A stretch of 64,000 nucleotides of DNA, taken from NCBI GenBank assembly GCA_036653535.1, contig JAVVTR010000008.1, forward strand, positions 8,969 to 72,968. Reading direction: 5' to 3'. The position numbers and the translations under genes were made by a program. Position 1 is the first letter of the stretch; every line of letters starts with the position of its first letter. The notes beneath the pieces are model-generated. The model was not told the origin of the DNA and did no database searches. It saw only the letters and a list, made by a program, of their open reading frames with translations. Source of the stretch: JAVVTR01 sp036653535 (GTDB lineage Bacteria; Bacteroidota; Bacteroidia; Bacteroidales; P3). Shown one piece after another: positions 16,036 through 25,404 of this stretch.

Positions 16036-17235
16036 ATGCCTGTAATTTCAAACAAAGCACAACAAATGCCGGCTTCTCCCATTCGGAAATTAGTTCCTTT
16101 CGCCGATGCTGCAAAAAAAAGAAACATAAAAGTATATCATCTAAATATAGGGCAACCAGATATTGCCTCCCCAAAAGTGGCTTTAGATGCGGTTAAAAAC
16201 AACCAACTTCCTTTAGTGGAATACAGTCATTCGGCCGGAATTCTTTCTTTTAGAAAAAAATTGGTAGAATATTACCACCAAAATCAAATTGAAATAAACG
16301 AGAATCAAATTATTGTCACTAACGGAGGTTCTGAAGCTATTTTATTTGCTTTTATGGCCTGTCTTAATCCAGGGGATGAGGTTATAGTAACCGAACCTTT
16401 CTATGCCAATTATAATGGTTTTGCCGCTTATGCAGGGGTTATTACCAAGCCTATTGTATCTAAGATAGAAAACGGATTTGCCTTGCCTGCCATAGAGGAA
16501 TTTGAAAAAATCATCACTCCAAAAACCAAAGCCATTCTTATCTGTAACCCTAATAATCCTACCGGTTATCTTTATTCCAAAGCGGAATTAGAAGCCTTGG
16601 CTCATATTGTCAAAAAACACGATCTTTTCTTATTGGCCGATGAAGTGTATAGAGAATTTTGTTACGACAACCAAAAATATTTTTCGGTAATGAACCTCGA
16701 TGGCATAGATAATAACGTAATTTTATTAGACTCTGTATCTAAACGTTATTCTGCTTGTGGTTGCAGAGTAGGTACTTTTATTACTAAAAACAAAGATCTC
16801 TACGCCGCTGTTATGAAATTTGCACAAGCCCGTCTAAGCCCTCCTTCTTATGGTCAAATCTTTGCAGAAGCAGCTATTGATGCACCTAAGGAGTATTTTG
16901 ATGCCGTATTAAAAGAATATACCAAAAGAAGAGACATTATTGTCAATTCCATCAATAAAATGGAAGGATGCCTTTGTCCTAATCCTAAGGGCGCTTTTTA
17001 TGCCGTTGCTCGCCTGCCTATCGATGATGCCGACAAATTTTGTCAATGGTTATTAGACGACTTTAATATCGATGGAAAAACCGTTATGTTGGCTCCTGCC
17101 ACTGGCTTTTATTCCACTCCTGGTTCCGGAAAAAACGAAGTTCGTATTAGCTACGTACTAAAAGAAGAAGACTTACATGGAGCCATGCGCTGCTTAGAAG
17201 CTGCCTTAAAAGTATATCCAGGAAGAACCCTATAA
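16036..17235 (+). CDS. PLP-dependent class I/II aminotransferase
   Basis: A 399-residue fold-type I aminotransferase, probably aspartate or broad-specificity. Visible signatures are HLNIGQPDI at the N terminus, NGGSEAI, the CNPNNPTGYLYS motif, ADEVYREF, the PLP-binding Lys236 in DSVSKRYSACGCRVG, and the substrate-carboxylate Arg in NEVRISYVL. The CGCRVG after the PLP lysine is a common Bacteroidetes variant. It is followed 148 nt later by aspartase on the same strand; both act on aspartate, and together they could interconvert aspartate, oxaloacetate and fumarate. Confidence 0.88.
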   Translation: MPVISNKAQQMPASPIRKLVPFADAAKKRNIKVYHLNIGQPDIASPKVALDAVKNNQLPLVEYSHSAGILSFRKKLVEYYHQNQIEINENQIIVTNGGSEAILFAFMACLNPGDEVIVTEPFYANYNGFAAYAGVITKPIVSKIENGFALPAIEEFEKIITPKTKAILICNPNNPTGYLYSKAELEALAHIVKKHDLFLLADEVYREFCYDNQKYFSVMNLDGIDNNVILLDSVSKRYSACGCRVGTFITKNKDLYAAVMKFAQARLSPPSYGQIFAEAAIDAPKEYFDAVLKEYTKRRDIIVNSINKMEGCLCPNPKGAFYAVARLPIDDADKFCQWLLDDFNIDGKTVMLAPATGFYSTPGSGKNEVRISYVLKEEDLHGAMRCLEAALKVYPGRTL

Positions 17236-17383
17236 AATAATTTGGGTTGCAGCTATATTACTATTAGGGGGTAGACATACTCTCCTGAAAAACCTAAAAC
17301 AATTTGGTTTACAGCTATAATCCAAATTTATTTCCCATCATTTCAAAAAAAATAGATTTTTTAATAATTAAACATTCAAAAAA

Positions 17384-18853
17384 ATGGCAATAAAAACAAC
17401 AAAGAAAACTGCAAGCAGTACTGCCAAAGAAAACAGTAAATTTAGAATCGAAAAAGATTTAATTGGAGATCGTAAAATTCCAGAAGGAGCTCTTTACGGA
17501 GTGCAAACTTCCAGAGGTATGGAAAATTTTAATATTAGTGGTGTTCCCATGAATCGTTATCCTAATTTTATCAAGGGTTTCGCTTACACTAAATGGGGCG
17601 CTGCAGTAGCCAATCATAAATTAGGTCTTATGAGTACAGCTCAAAGAGACGCTATTATCAAAGCTTGTAAAGAACTTATTGATGGAAAACATCATGAATT
17701 TTTTACTACCGATATGATTCAGGGTGGTGCAGGAACCACTATGAACATGAATGCGAACGAAGTAATTGCTAACCGTGCATTGGAAATTTTAGGTAAAAAA
17801 CACGGACAATATTCTTTTTGTGATCCACATGATCATGTAAATTGTGCACAATCTACTAATGATGCCTATCCTACAGCTATGCATTTTGGTTTATATTTCA
17901 GCCACTTAGAATTAGCTATTGCCTTAGATAAACTAATCAAATCCTTAGATAAAAAAGGAACAGAATATCAGAAAATAATTAAAATGGGTAGAACCCAATT
18001 ACAGGACGCAGTTCCTATGACTTTGGGGCAAACTTTTAAAGCTTTTGCTAACGGTTTAAAAAGAGAATTGAAAGATCTTAATAAAGTAGCCGAAGAATTT
18101 CTAACGGTAAACATGGGAGCTACGGCCATTGGTACTGGTATCTGTTCTCAACCGGGCTATAGCGATCTTTGCACAGCAGCATTAAATGATATTATGAAGC
18201 CAAGCAAAATAAAATTAGACGATAATCTCGTTTTTGTTACCTCCGATAATGGTGCTGCCGTAACCTATTCCTCTTCTCTTAAACGTTTATCTATTCGCGT
18301 AGGGAAAATTTGCAACGACCTTCGTTTAATGGCATCCGGTCCTCGTTGTGGCTTACATGAAATAAATTTACCTGCCATGCAACCAGGTTCTTCTATTATG
18401 CCTGGCAAAGTAAATCCAGTAATTCCAGAGGTAATGAACCAAACTTGCTTCCGCGTTATTGGAAACGATTTGTGTGTAACCTTGTGTGCCGATGCAGCTC
18501 AATTAGAATTAAACGTAATGGAACCTGTTATGTGCTATTCCATTTTCGAATCTATTGATTTATTGAAGAACGGTTTTGACACTCTTAGAACTTTATGTAT
18601 CGATGGTATAACTGCCAATGCCGATCGTTGCAAGAAAATGGTTATGGATAGCATTGGTGTGGTTACCGCTCTTAATCCTTATATCGGTTATGATAATTCT
18701 ACGGAAATTGCAAAAGAAGCCTTAGAAACTGGTCGCGGTGTAGTTGACTTAGTTCTTGAAAAGAAAATCCTTACTAAAGCGCAATTAGATAAAATCTTAG
18801 CTCCGGAAAACATGATTAAACCTGTTAAATTAGATATCAAAGGGAAAAAGTAA
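17384..18853 (+). CDS. aspA: Aspartate ammonia-lyase
   Basis: Aspartase converts L-aspartate to fumarate and ammonia. The 489-residue protein belongs to the fumarase/aspartase superfamily. It shows PEGALYGVQTSRGMENF, GGAGTTMNMNANEVIANRALE, CAQSTNDAYPTAMHF, GRTQLQDAVPMTLGQ, the SS-loop GSSIMPGKVNPVIPEVMNQ, and the C-terminal GYDNSTEIAKEA. These favour aspartase over fumarase C. The first 18 residues are a Lys/Thr/Ser-rich extension. In an anaerobe aspartase feeds fumarate respiration. A compound hairpin follows 51 nt after the stop codon. Confidence 0.94.
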   Translation: MAIKTTKKTASSTAKENSKFRIEKDLIGDRKIPEGALYGVQTSRGMENFNISGVPMNRYPNFIKGFAYTKWGAAVANHKLGLMSTAQRDAIIKACKELIDGKHHEFFTTDMIQGGAGTTMNMNANEVIANRALEILGKKHGQYSFCDPHDHVNCAQSTNDAYPTAMHFGLYFSHLELAIALDKLIKSLDKKGTEYQKIIKMGRTQLQDAVPMTLGQTFKAFANGLKRELKDLNKVAEEFLTVNMGATAIGTGICSQPGYSDLCTAALNDIMKPSKIKLDDNLVFVTSDNGAAVTYSSSLKRLSIRVGKICNDLRLMASGPRCGLHEINLPAMQPGSSIMPGKVNPVIPEVMNQTCFRVIGNDLCVTLCADAAQLELNVMEPVMCYSIFESIDLLKNGFDTLRTLCIDGITANADRCKKMVMDSIGVVTALNPYIGYDNSTEIAKEALETGRGVVDLVLEKKILTKAQLDKILAPENMIKPVKLDIKGKK

Positions 18854-18904
18854 ACTTAAGTTTAGCTTTACTCTACTTTTGATTTAACAAAATGCACCAA
18901 TAAG

Positions 18905-19002
18905 GAGGGTGTGTCAAAACACCCAAAATATGAAAACCACCTCTGCCACAGACATCTGTAGCAGGGGTGGTTTTGTTAAAAAGAGGGTTTTGACACACCC
19001 TC
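18905..19002. terminator. Compound bidirectional terminator (hairpin within hairpin)
   Basis: The outer arms GAGGGTGTGTCAAAAC (18905-18920) and GTTTTGACACACCCTC (18987-19002) are perfect over 16 bp. Inside, AAAACCACCTCTGC (18933-18946) and GCAGGGGTGGTTTT (18961-18974) pair with one G-U, and their loop again pairs as ACAGA/TCTGT. It lies between convergent aspA and the sulfatase gene and has T/A tracts at both ends. Confidence 0.75.
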
Positions 19003-19047
19003 TTTACTTTTAAAAGACAGCAGCAAATTAGACCATTACATTACCCA

Positions 19048-20952
19048 CTATTTCCCATATAAATTTGGATAAATTCTATTTTTAAAACTTACATAATAAT
19101 TCATCTCTTCAAATGCTTTCAGCTTGGCTTGTAATTTTTTAGTTAGGAGAGAGTCTTCTGTTGGAATACAATTAAAATTACTATCTACTTTATATAAGTT
19201 TTTTTCAGACAAAAAATATCCATTAGTAAAAACATCTTTCAATACTCTATTACTATTCATAAAAACCAAAGTATAGGGGGCCGGCTTATCCGTCTTTAAT
19301 TTTCTTCCTAAAGAAGCACTTAGAACAGGAACATGCACACCATAAGGCTTTAAAAAGGCTAAAAGGGTTTCATATATATCCAAATGACTAACTACGTTGG
19401 TAAAAACCCAAGGTTTTATAAGTTGCGGAGAATAAAGAATCAAAGGAACATGATAGCGTTTTAATGCATTTTTTATCGGTAATTCTGTCATGGGGTGATC
19501 CCCCGTAATAATAAATAAAGTATGATTATAATCCCTGCGTTTACGGTAATTAGTAAAGAATTCTCTTAGGGCATCATCTGTAAAGAGAATAGATTCTACG
19601 AATTTTTTCTGTGTACCCGCTACCCCTTTTATTTTTTCTACTTTTTTATCGTAAAGCTTTTCCTTGGGTGCTATAGAAAAGGGACTATGCATACTTCCTG
19701 TAAAAAAAATATCTAATCGTTTTTCATTTTGTATAGGCATCGTAACCTCCAACGCATGCTCAAATAAAGATTGATCGTTGTATCCCCAAAAATAATGATC
19801 CTTACCAACTATTATTTTGGGATATTTAGCCGAATAAGTGGTATAATCATAAATATGTCGAATATTATTGTATTTTAAAAAAACATCCTTACGATGAAAC
19901 CAAGCTCCTTGTCCATAAAAAAAGGATGTAATATATTGATTTTCATTTAGAACACTAACTAACGTGTGGTGTACAGGATAGTCGTCTATAAATGTAAAAC
20001 CTATTTTTCCATAAGGTAATCCTCCTAAAATAGAAGGAACCACTGCGAAAGATCTTTCCCCTAATGTTAAACAATGATTCCAATACAAACTTTCATTTTT
20101 TAATGAACTTAAAAAGGGCATCCAAATATTTTCCTTGTCTGAGTTTAAATAATCGTCATTTAGACCTTCTATAATAATAATAACAATATTGGGTGCTGTA
20201 TCAAAAACATTAAAATACGGTTTTAACACATCCTCGCTCTGAAATTTATGCAACAAAGGATATTGAGAATTAATTAAATCCTCTTGCTCAAAAAGACGTT
20301 TATATTCTTGATGTTTTACCAAAGAATAATCTATATTGGTAGTAGGAGAATGTAATAGAAAAGAAGCAATATTGGTGTATAAATATAAGGATTTGTTTTT
20401 GGAATATTTATTTATTTCTATCCAATGGAAACTTCTAACTCCAATATAAATCACAACCAATAAAACCAATAATCCAAAAATTTTATATGGCAAATTCCAT
20501 CTAAGTACCCATTTGAAAATACCTATAAACAAAATAAATAAAAAGAATATACCAAGCAACAAGTTGAGAATACTTTCCGAACTGGTTCTAATGGTATATA
20601 AAATCTCTTCCCAAGAATATTGAAATAAAAAAACATCTAAACATTGAAGCTGATATACAAAATACTGTATAATAAATAAGTGAAGTAAAGCGTATAAAAA
20701 TAAAAAACTCAAAAAAACAAAATTCACCACAGGAGCCCATTTAACAGACATATACTTATAAGGCAAATATAATAAACATAAGATTAAATTAGCACTTAAA
20801 AAATCATAGACGAATCCCAAAAATTCTTCCTTGAGTAAATATTTAGCTCCTCCATATTTTAGCCATAAGGATATCATTTCCATTCCTCTAAGGAAAAACA
20901 AAACTAAAAAAACCGATATCACTAAATTACAAAAGAATTTTTGCTTTTTCAT
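19048..20952 (-). CDS. LtaS-like membrane sulfatase/phosphoglycerol transferase
   Basis: A 634-residue inner-membrane enzyme with about five hydrophobic segments in the first 190 residues, then an extracytoplasmic alkaline-phosphatase-like domain. The metal site is recognisable: NIVIIIIEGLNDDYL (binding Glu), the nucleophile region LGERSFAVVPSILGGLPYG (Ser/Thr position), HSPFS, and ITGDHPMTE (Asp-His). Such proteins transfer phosphoglycerol or phosphoethanolamine to surface lipids or glycans. In a Gram-negative without lipoteichoic acid, the substrate is likely a lipid or glycan of the envelope. The ATG at 20952 is used; the frame extends to a TTG at 20973. It is the last gene of the porX-aro run, 44 nt after the 5'-nucleotidase gene. 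Confidence 0.82.
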   Translation of the reverse strand: MKKQKFFCNLVISVFLVLFFLRGMEMISLWLKYGGAKYLLKEEFLGFVYDFLSANLILCLLYLPYKYMSVKWAPVVNFVFLSFLFLYALLHLFIIQYFVYQLQCLDVFLFQYSWEEILYTIRTSSESILNLLLGIFFLFILFIGIFKWVLRWNLPYKIFGLLVLLVVIYIGVRSFHWIEINKYSKNKSLYLYTNIASFLLHSPTTNIDYSLVKHQEYKRLFEQEDLINSQYPLLHKFQSEDVLKPYFNVFDTAPNIVIIIIEGLNDDYLNSDKENIWMPFLSSLKNESLYWNHCLTLGERSFAVVPSILGGLPYGKIGFTFIDDYPVHHTLVSVLNENQYITSFFYGQGAWFHRKDVFLKYNNIRHIYDYTTYSAKYPKIIVGKDHYFWGYNDQSLFEHALEVTMPIQNEKRLDIFFTGSMHSPFSIAPKEKLYDKKVEKIKGVAGTQKKFVESILFTDDALREFFTNYRKRRDYNHTLFIITGDHPMTELPIKNALKRYHVPLILYSPQLIKPWVFTNVVSHLDIYETLLAFLKPYGVHVPVLSASLGRKLKTDKPAPYTLVFMNSNRVLKDVFTNGYFLSEKNLYKVDSNFNCIPTEDSLLTKKLQAKLKAFEEMNYYVSFKNRIYPNLYGK

Positions 20953-20996
20953 TTCCAAGAATTTTATACACAAACAAAAAATGCTCTTACTATTTT

Positions 20997-22589
20997 CTAC
21001 TTTTTCTTTATTTTACAAATGGCTACACTCTGAGAATTCACTTCCGGAAGAGTACTTAAATAGTAGATAAACGCTTGGGTAGGATCTCTAAAACTTAATG
21101 GAAGTATATTAAAATCAACTATTTCTCTATCAAATAAAGTACTATCATATTTATCGCCTCCTTGGGTTATAAAACTCTCCGCTAATACAACATAATCTAT
21201 ACTATCCTTAAGAACTCTTCGCTTTTTACCCAAATAAGCCAATTCTAATATTTTTCCATCGTCGGCCATGGTGATTTCTATATTATTGGATTGTATCCGC
21301 CCTGAAGAGCAAGAAATACCGTAGGAGAACAACTGTTTCAGTTCTCTACCATTCATCTTACAAGCCCTAATTTCACCACCAAAAGGCAGTACATTTCCTG
21401 CTTTCAAAACAGTAATATCTCCCTTTTCAAAACCGGTACGGATTCCTCCAAAATTGGAAATTCCAATAACTATTTCTTTTTCGGAAGTTTTACGCTTCCA
21501 CTTTTTATAGCATTTCTCATAAGCTCTACTTACTAAGGCACCCATTTCTGTAAAGGCAAACTTATTGACACTTCTATCGTGTACCAAGGCTTCTGTAGCC
21601 GTAGTTAGTTTATGCGTAAATTGATAAATCGTATCCTGCAAAAGTCTATCCACCGCTTGTTCTACCAGCTTGTCTTTTTCTTTTCCAACTGGAATAACTT
21701 TGCCATACAAATATCTAATATTCCTTTGCCCAACACTGTCTGTAAGAATTTCAAATTGAAGCATTCCCACACAAAGACCATTCACCGCCGCTTGTAGAAT
21801 AGGCACTCCATTTGTACTTCCCCATACCTTTTTATGGGAATGACCCGTAAGAAAAGCTGAAACACCAAAAACATACGGTAAACTATCAACCTCTACATCT
21901 GTAAAAACAGGAATACCATTTGCCATATCCGTTCCTATATGGGAAAGACACAAGTATATATCAGCGCTATCTTTCAATATATTCATCATTTTTCGAGCCA
22001 TATCCGTAGGAGAAGTAAACTTCAATCCTTTAATATTCGTTGCATTGGTTTTAGTGGCCGTTTCTAAAGTAGTAAGACCGATAATCGCTATACGGAATGG
22101 TTTTTCGGAAAGAGTTAAGCTTTCTATAGCATAGGGTTTAAGCCAATAGGGAATCTTTAAAGTAGAATCTTTCTGCTCAATAGAATCTAAAAAAATATTA
22201 GCAGCCAAATATTGCACCTCTCCATTACAAGCTATAGAAGCCAAAGAATCTAATCCCCAATCAAATTCATGATTACCTACCGAGGAATAACGAACACCAG
22301 TACGCTGAAAAAGAAGATTTTGCAGAGAGCCTCCCGTAATACGAGAAAAATAGCTACCACTGAAATTATCCCCTACCGAAAAAACCTGAACATTAGGATA
22401 TGTTTTTTTTATATTCCTAATGGTTTGTGTTAAAGATGCCGCTCCTGGAATATTTTCTTCTTCTACAAACGCCCCATGAAAATCATTAAAAGATACTATG
22501 GTTAACGTATCTCTGTGTTCTATCTGAGCATGTAAATTTACAAAGAGCAAAAGCGTCCCTATAAAACTAAAAAAAACTTTCTTCTCCAT
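20997..22589 (-). CDS. Exported 5'-nucleotidase/UshA-like metallophosphoesterase
   Basis: A 530-residue secreted enzyme with a signal peptide (about 1-21, cut near LHA) followed by a calcineurin-like phosphoesterase domain and a 5'-nucleotidase C-terminal domain. Metal-site motifs in order: FNDFHGAF (DxH), GDNFSGSYF (GDxxxG), VGNHEFDWG (GNHE), LSHIGTD (H) and LTGHSHKKV (GHxH). The C-terminal domain has SNFGGIRTGFEKGDIT and the substrate-binding FITQGGDKYD. It would release phosphate and nucleosides from nucleotides in the periplasm, supplying the nucleoside symporter type seen at 9.8 kb. It is 12 nt downstream of aroA. Confidence 0.92.
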   Translation of the reverse strand: MEKKVFFSFIGTLLLFVNLHAQIEHRDTLTIVSFNDFHGAFVEEENIPGAASLTQTIRNIKKTYPNVQVFSVGDNFSGSYFSRITGGSLQNLLFQRTGVRYSSVGNHEFDWGLDSLASIACNGEVQYLAANIFLDSIEQKDSTLKIPYWLKPYAIESLTLSEKPFRIAIIGLTTLETATKTNATNIKGLKFTSPTDMARKMMNILKDSADIYLCLSHIGTDMANGIPVFTDVEVDSLPYVFGVSAFLTGHSHKKVWGSTNGVPILQAAVNGLCVGMLQFEILTDSVGQRNIRYLYGKVIPVGKEKDKLVEQAVDRLLQDTIYQFTHKLTTATEALVHDRSVNKFAFTEMGALVSRAYEKCYKKWKRKTSEKEIVIGISNFGGIRTGFEKGDITVLKAGNVLPFGGEIRACKMNGRELKQLFSYGISCSSGRIQSNNIEITMADDGKILELAYLGKKRRVLKDSIDYVVLAESFITQGGDKYDSTLFDREIVDFNILPLSFRDPTQAFIYYLSTLPEVNSQSVAICKIKKK

Positions 22590-22601
22590 TTTGAAATTTA
22601 T

Positions 22602-23876
22602 TTAAACTGTAGCGCCCAATAGCTTAAGGGTATTCCAATAATTTGGAAATGATTTTTTGACCACCTCCATATCTTCAATAATAATACCTGGATATTGAAT
22701 GGCTAATACTGAAAATGCCATCGCCATTCGATGATCTCCATAGGTGCGTATTTTTACATTCTTCACTTCCAGCACAGAGGGATATAAGTGTAATTCACTT
22801 TCTTTTTCGTTCAAATCTACTTTAACTCCTATATGAACCAGCTCATTATATAATGCCATAATTCTATCGGTTTCCTTAAACTTTAATCCATAAATTCCAC
22901 TCAATTTAACTTCTAATTTTAAGGCAGCACAACAAACAGCGATACTTTGGGCCAAATCGGGATGATGTGTAAAATCATATTCTCTTATGGATGTCTGAAC
23001 CGGCTTCCACGCAGGATCTTTACTTATAATAATTTCCTCTCTTTTAAATTCCGTTTCCACTCCAAAATCCTCAAACCAATCCGATAAAATCCTATCTCCC
23101 TGTAAACTATCATCACATAGATTTGGCAATACAATACGTCCTCCTTCCGATAAAGCTAATAAGGTATATAAATAGGACGCTGAAGTCCAATCGGCTTCCA
23201 CGAAAATTTTAGAGGGCAGTTGCAAAAGCCCATCTATAAAAATATTGGATCCATCTATAAAAATCACCTCCAACCCACCATTCCTCATTATTTGCGCCGT
23301 CATTTGTATATAGGGTAAGGAAACCTTATCCTCTCCCAATATTTCAATATGCAAACCTCTTGGAAAAAGCGGAGAAGTCAACATCAGTGCCGACACAAAT
23401 TGACTGCTCAAAGACGCATCTACACTTATTTTGGAAATTTCTGTTTTTAAAATATCCTCATTCCCGAAAATTTTCATAGGAGGGCAAGCTTCTTCGCCCA
23501 AATAATCTATTCGAATGCCTATTCCACGTAAAGCTTCCACTAAAGAACCAATAGGCCTATGTTGCATACGTTCATTGCCAGTTAAAATCCAAATGCCCGA
23601 TTTAAAAGCTACTTGAGCTGTAAGAAAACGCATAACCGACCCTGCATTTCGACAGTCCAATGTAATTTCTTTTTCTTCCCCCTCGTTCTCTTCTATTTTT
23701 TCCAATAAATCTTGCATCAACAAGGTGTCTTCCGAATCGGAAATATTTTCTAAATGAATTTTTTTTCCATACAAAAAAGCTAATACCAACCATCGGTTGC
23801 TTAGGCTTTTGGAACTCGGCAAGGGAACCCTTGCTTGTAAATATTTTTTCTCAAATATAATAGCTTGTGTTTCCAT
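22602..23876 (-). CDS. aroA: 3-phosphoshikimate 1-carboxyvinyltransferase (EPSP synthase)
   Basis: AroA condenses shikimate-3-phosphate with PEP in the chorismate pathway. The 424-residue protein shows the order of the family: PLPSSKSLSNRWLVLAFL (substrate-binding Ser-Lys-Ser near residue 20), NAGSVMRFLTAQ (PEP site), RPIGSLVEALRGIG, SSQFVSALML, EADWTSASYLYTL, and the late KFKETDRIMALYNELVHIG and TYGDHRMAMAFSVLA. Many Bacteroidetes have this diverged form with NAGSVMRF instead of NAGTAxRPL; whether it is glyphosate-tolerant cannot be told by eye. It lies 6 nt after aroB, so the two are certainly coupled. Confidence 0.92.
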   Translation of the reverse strand: METQAIIFEKKYLQARVPLPSSKSLSNRWLVLAFLYGKKIHLENISDSEDTLLMQDLLEKIEENEGEEKEITLDCRNAGSVMRFLTAQVAFKSGIWILTGNERMQHRPIGSLVEALRGIGIRIDYLGEEACPPMKIFGNEDILKTEISKISVDASLSSQFVSALMLTSPLFPRGLHIEILGEDKVSLPYIQMTAQIMRNGGLEVIFIDGSNIFIDGLLQLPSKIFVEADWTSASYLYTLLALSEGGRIVLPNLCDDSLQGDRILSDWFEDFGVETEFKREEIIISKDPAWKPVQTSIREYDFTHHPDLAQSIAVCCAALKLEVKLSGIYGLKFKETDRIMALYNELVHIGVKVDLNEKESELHLYPSVLEVKNVKIRTYGDHRMAMAFSVLAIQYPGIIIEDMEVVKKSFPNYWNTLKLLGATV

Positions 23877-23882
23877 AAATAT

Positions 23883-24962
23883 TTATATCATATCAAATTT
23901 TGGATACGCTTGTAAAGTTTCAATAATACTGTCTTCCGAAACCGGTTCATCATAAAAACAACACGCATAAGAGCTCAATAAAACCGGATATATAGCTGCA
24001 TTTTTATTTTTTTTATCGTTACGCATATAAGCTACGAGCTTTTTTATGTCGTGATTATCATAATAATACTGTCCATAATGTTTACTAATACACCGACAAA
24101 CTAATCGAAATTCCGTTTTTGGAAAACCTTTACATTGCATCGATAAATATAATTCACATAATAAACCATAAGCGACCGCCCATCCGTGAGGAATTGGATG
24201 TCCTACCAACAAAGCATGAGATTCAAACGCATGTCCAAATGTATGACCAAAATTTAATATTTTGCGTATCCCCTCTTCCTTAAAATCCATACCTACTACC
24301 TCAGCTTTTTGTTTTACAGCATAATTTATAATGGACTCAGGCAGAGTATCTATACAGAAAAAAGAATTGGTTCCTTCTACAGAAAAATCTTTTCGCCTAA
24401 TCATACAAATTTTTATAATTTCAGCTATTCCAGAAAGGTATTCTTTTAGATCTAAAGTTTTTAAAAATTCAGGAGAAATAAACACAGCCTGAGGTCTGAC
24501 AAATAGACCTAAAGCATTTTTTAATTCCCCTAAATTTACTGCGGTTTTTCCACCTACGGAAGCATCTACCATAGACAATAAAGTAGTGGGAATTTGAATA
24601 AACGGAAGCCCCCTTTTATAAAGAGAAGCTGCAAGACCTCCCATATCACAAAGCGCACCTCCACCCAAATTAATAACTATGGCCCTCCTATCTACCCCCA
24701 ATTCTGCCCATCTCTTCCATAAGTCACAGAGAGTTTCTATCTGTTTACTACTTTCTGTTCCATCTACTTCCAAAAGAAAAGCCGAATTCACCCAGGCACC
24801 CTGCTTTTGTAATACAGGTAAAGTGTATGCACAAGAATGCTTATCTACTAATAAAAGAACAGCAATATTGGATCCGAAGTATTTTAAAAGAAATTCATCT
24901 ATTTTCTCCAAACTACCCAAGCCTATTGTTATGACACATTGATCATCTTGTACGGTTTCCAT
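23883..24962 (-). CDS. aroB: 3-dehydroquinate synthase
   Basis: AroB cyclises DAHP to 3-dehydroquinate using NAD and a divalent metal. The 359-residue protein contains GGGALCDMGGLAASLYKRGLPFIQIPTTLLSMVDASVGGKTAVNLGELKN, matching the nucleotide- and substrate-binding core, and the metal His residues in NFGHTFGHAFES and VGHPIPHGWAVAYG. It lies 3 nt after tsaE and 6 nt before aroA, in a run that places two shikimate steps between a tRNA modification gene and a 5'-nucleotidase. Confidence 0.94.
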   Translation of the reverse strand: METVQDDQCVITIGLGSLEKIDEFLLKYFGSNIAVLLLVDKHSCAYTLPVLQKQGAWVNSAFLLEVDGTESSKQIETLCDLWKRWAELGVDRRAIVINLGGGALCDMGGLAASLYKRGLPFIQIPTTLLSMVDASVGGKTAVNLGELKNALGLFVRPQAVFISPEFLKTLDLKEYLSGIAEIIKICMIRRKDFSVEGTNSFFCIDTLPESIINYAVKQKAEVVGMDFKEEGIRKILNFGHTFGHAFESHALLVGHPIPHGWAVAYGLLCELYLSMQCKGFPKTEFRLVCRCISKHYGQYYYDNHDIKKLVAYMRNDKKNKNAAIYPVLLSSYACCFYDEPVSEDSIIETLQAYPKFDMI

Positions 24963-24965
24963 ATG

Positions 24966-25400
24966 CTATGATCTTACCACTTGAGCGGAAATATACCGTT
25001 TTTGACTATCATCCGTACAGATATCCACTCTGACATATTTATCAGGCAAAATAGGTTCTACTATTTCCGACCATTCTAAAAAACAATAGGATCCGCTGAA
25101 AAAATATTCATCGCATCCTATATCCATTGCCTCCTCCAAGTTTTTTAGCCGATAAAAATCAAAATGAAACACAGGACCCTTATCTTGGGTCTTATACTCA
25201 TTCACAATAGCAAAAGTGGGACTTAACACCCTATCTAATACTCCTAACTCCACGCCCAAAGCCTTAATAAAGGTTGTTTTTCCAGCACCCATAGGAGCGA
25301 AAAAAGCAAATAGCTTTTCTTCGGGAAAAGTTGCTAATAATTTTTGCGCAAGCGGAGGAAGATCTTCGGGACTCTCCGCCGTAAAACTAAAGATTTCCAT
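24966..25400 (-). CDS. tsaE: tRNA threonylcarbamoyladenosine biosynthesis ATPase TsaE
   Basis: TsaE is the ATPase that supports the TsaB-TsaD complex in making t6A at position 37 of ANN-decoding tRNAs. The 144-residue protein has Walker A APMGAGKTTFIKAL near residue 36, then SPTFAIVNEY and HFDFYRL, and the late FLEWSEIVEPILP motif, all diagnostic. The start ATG at 25400 lies 4 nt past the porX stop and matches the usual length; an upstream ATG at 25427 would overlap porX. Coupling with porX is likely. Confidence 0.92.
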   Translation of the reverse strand: MEIFSFTAESPEDLPPLAQKLLATFPEEKLFAFFAPMGAGKTTFIKALGVELGVLDRVLSPTFAIVNEYKTQDKGPVFHFDFYRLKNLEEAMDIGCDEYFFSGSYCFLEWSEIVEPILPDKYVRVDICTDDSQKRYISAQVVRS

Positions 25401-25404
25401 TTGA

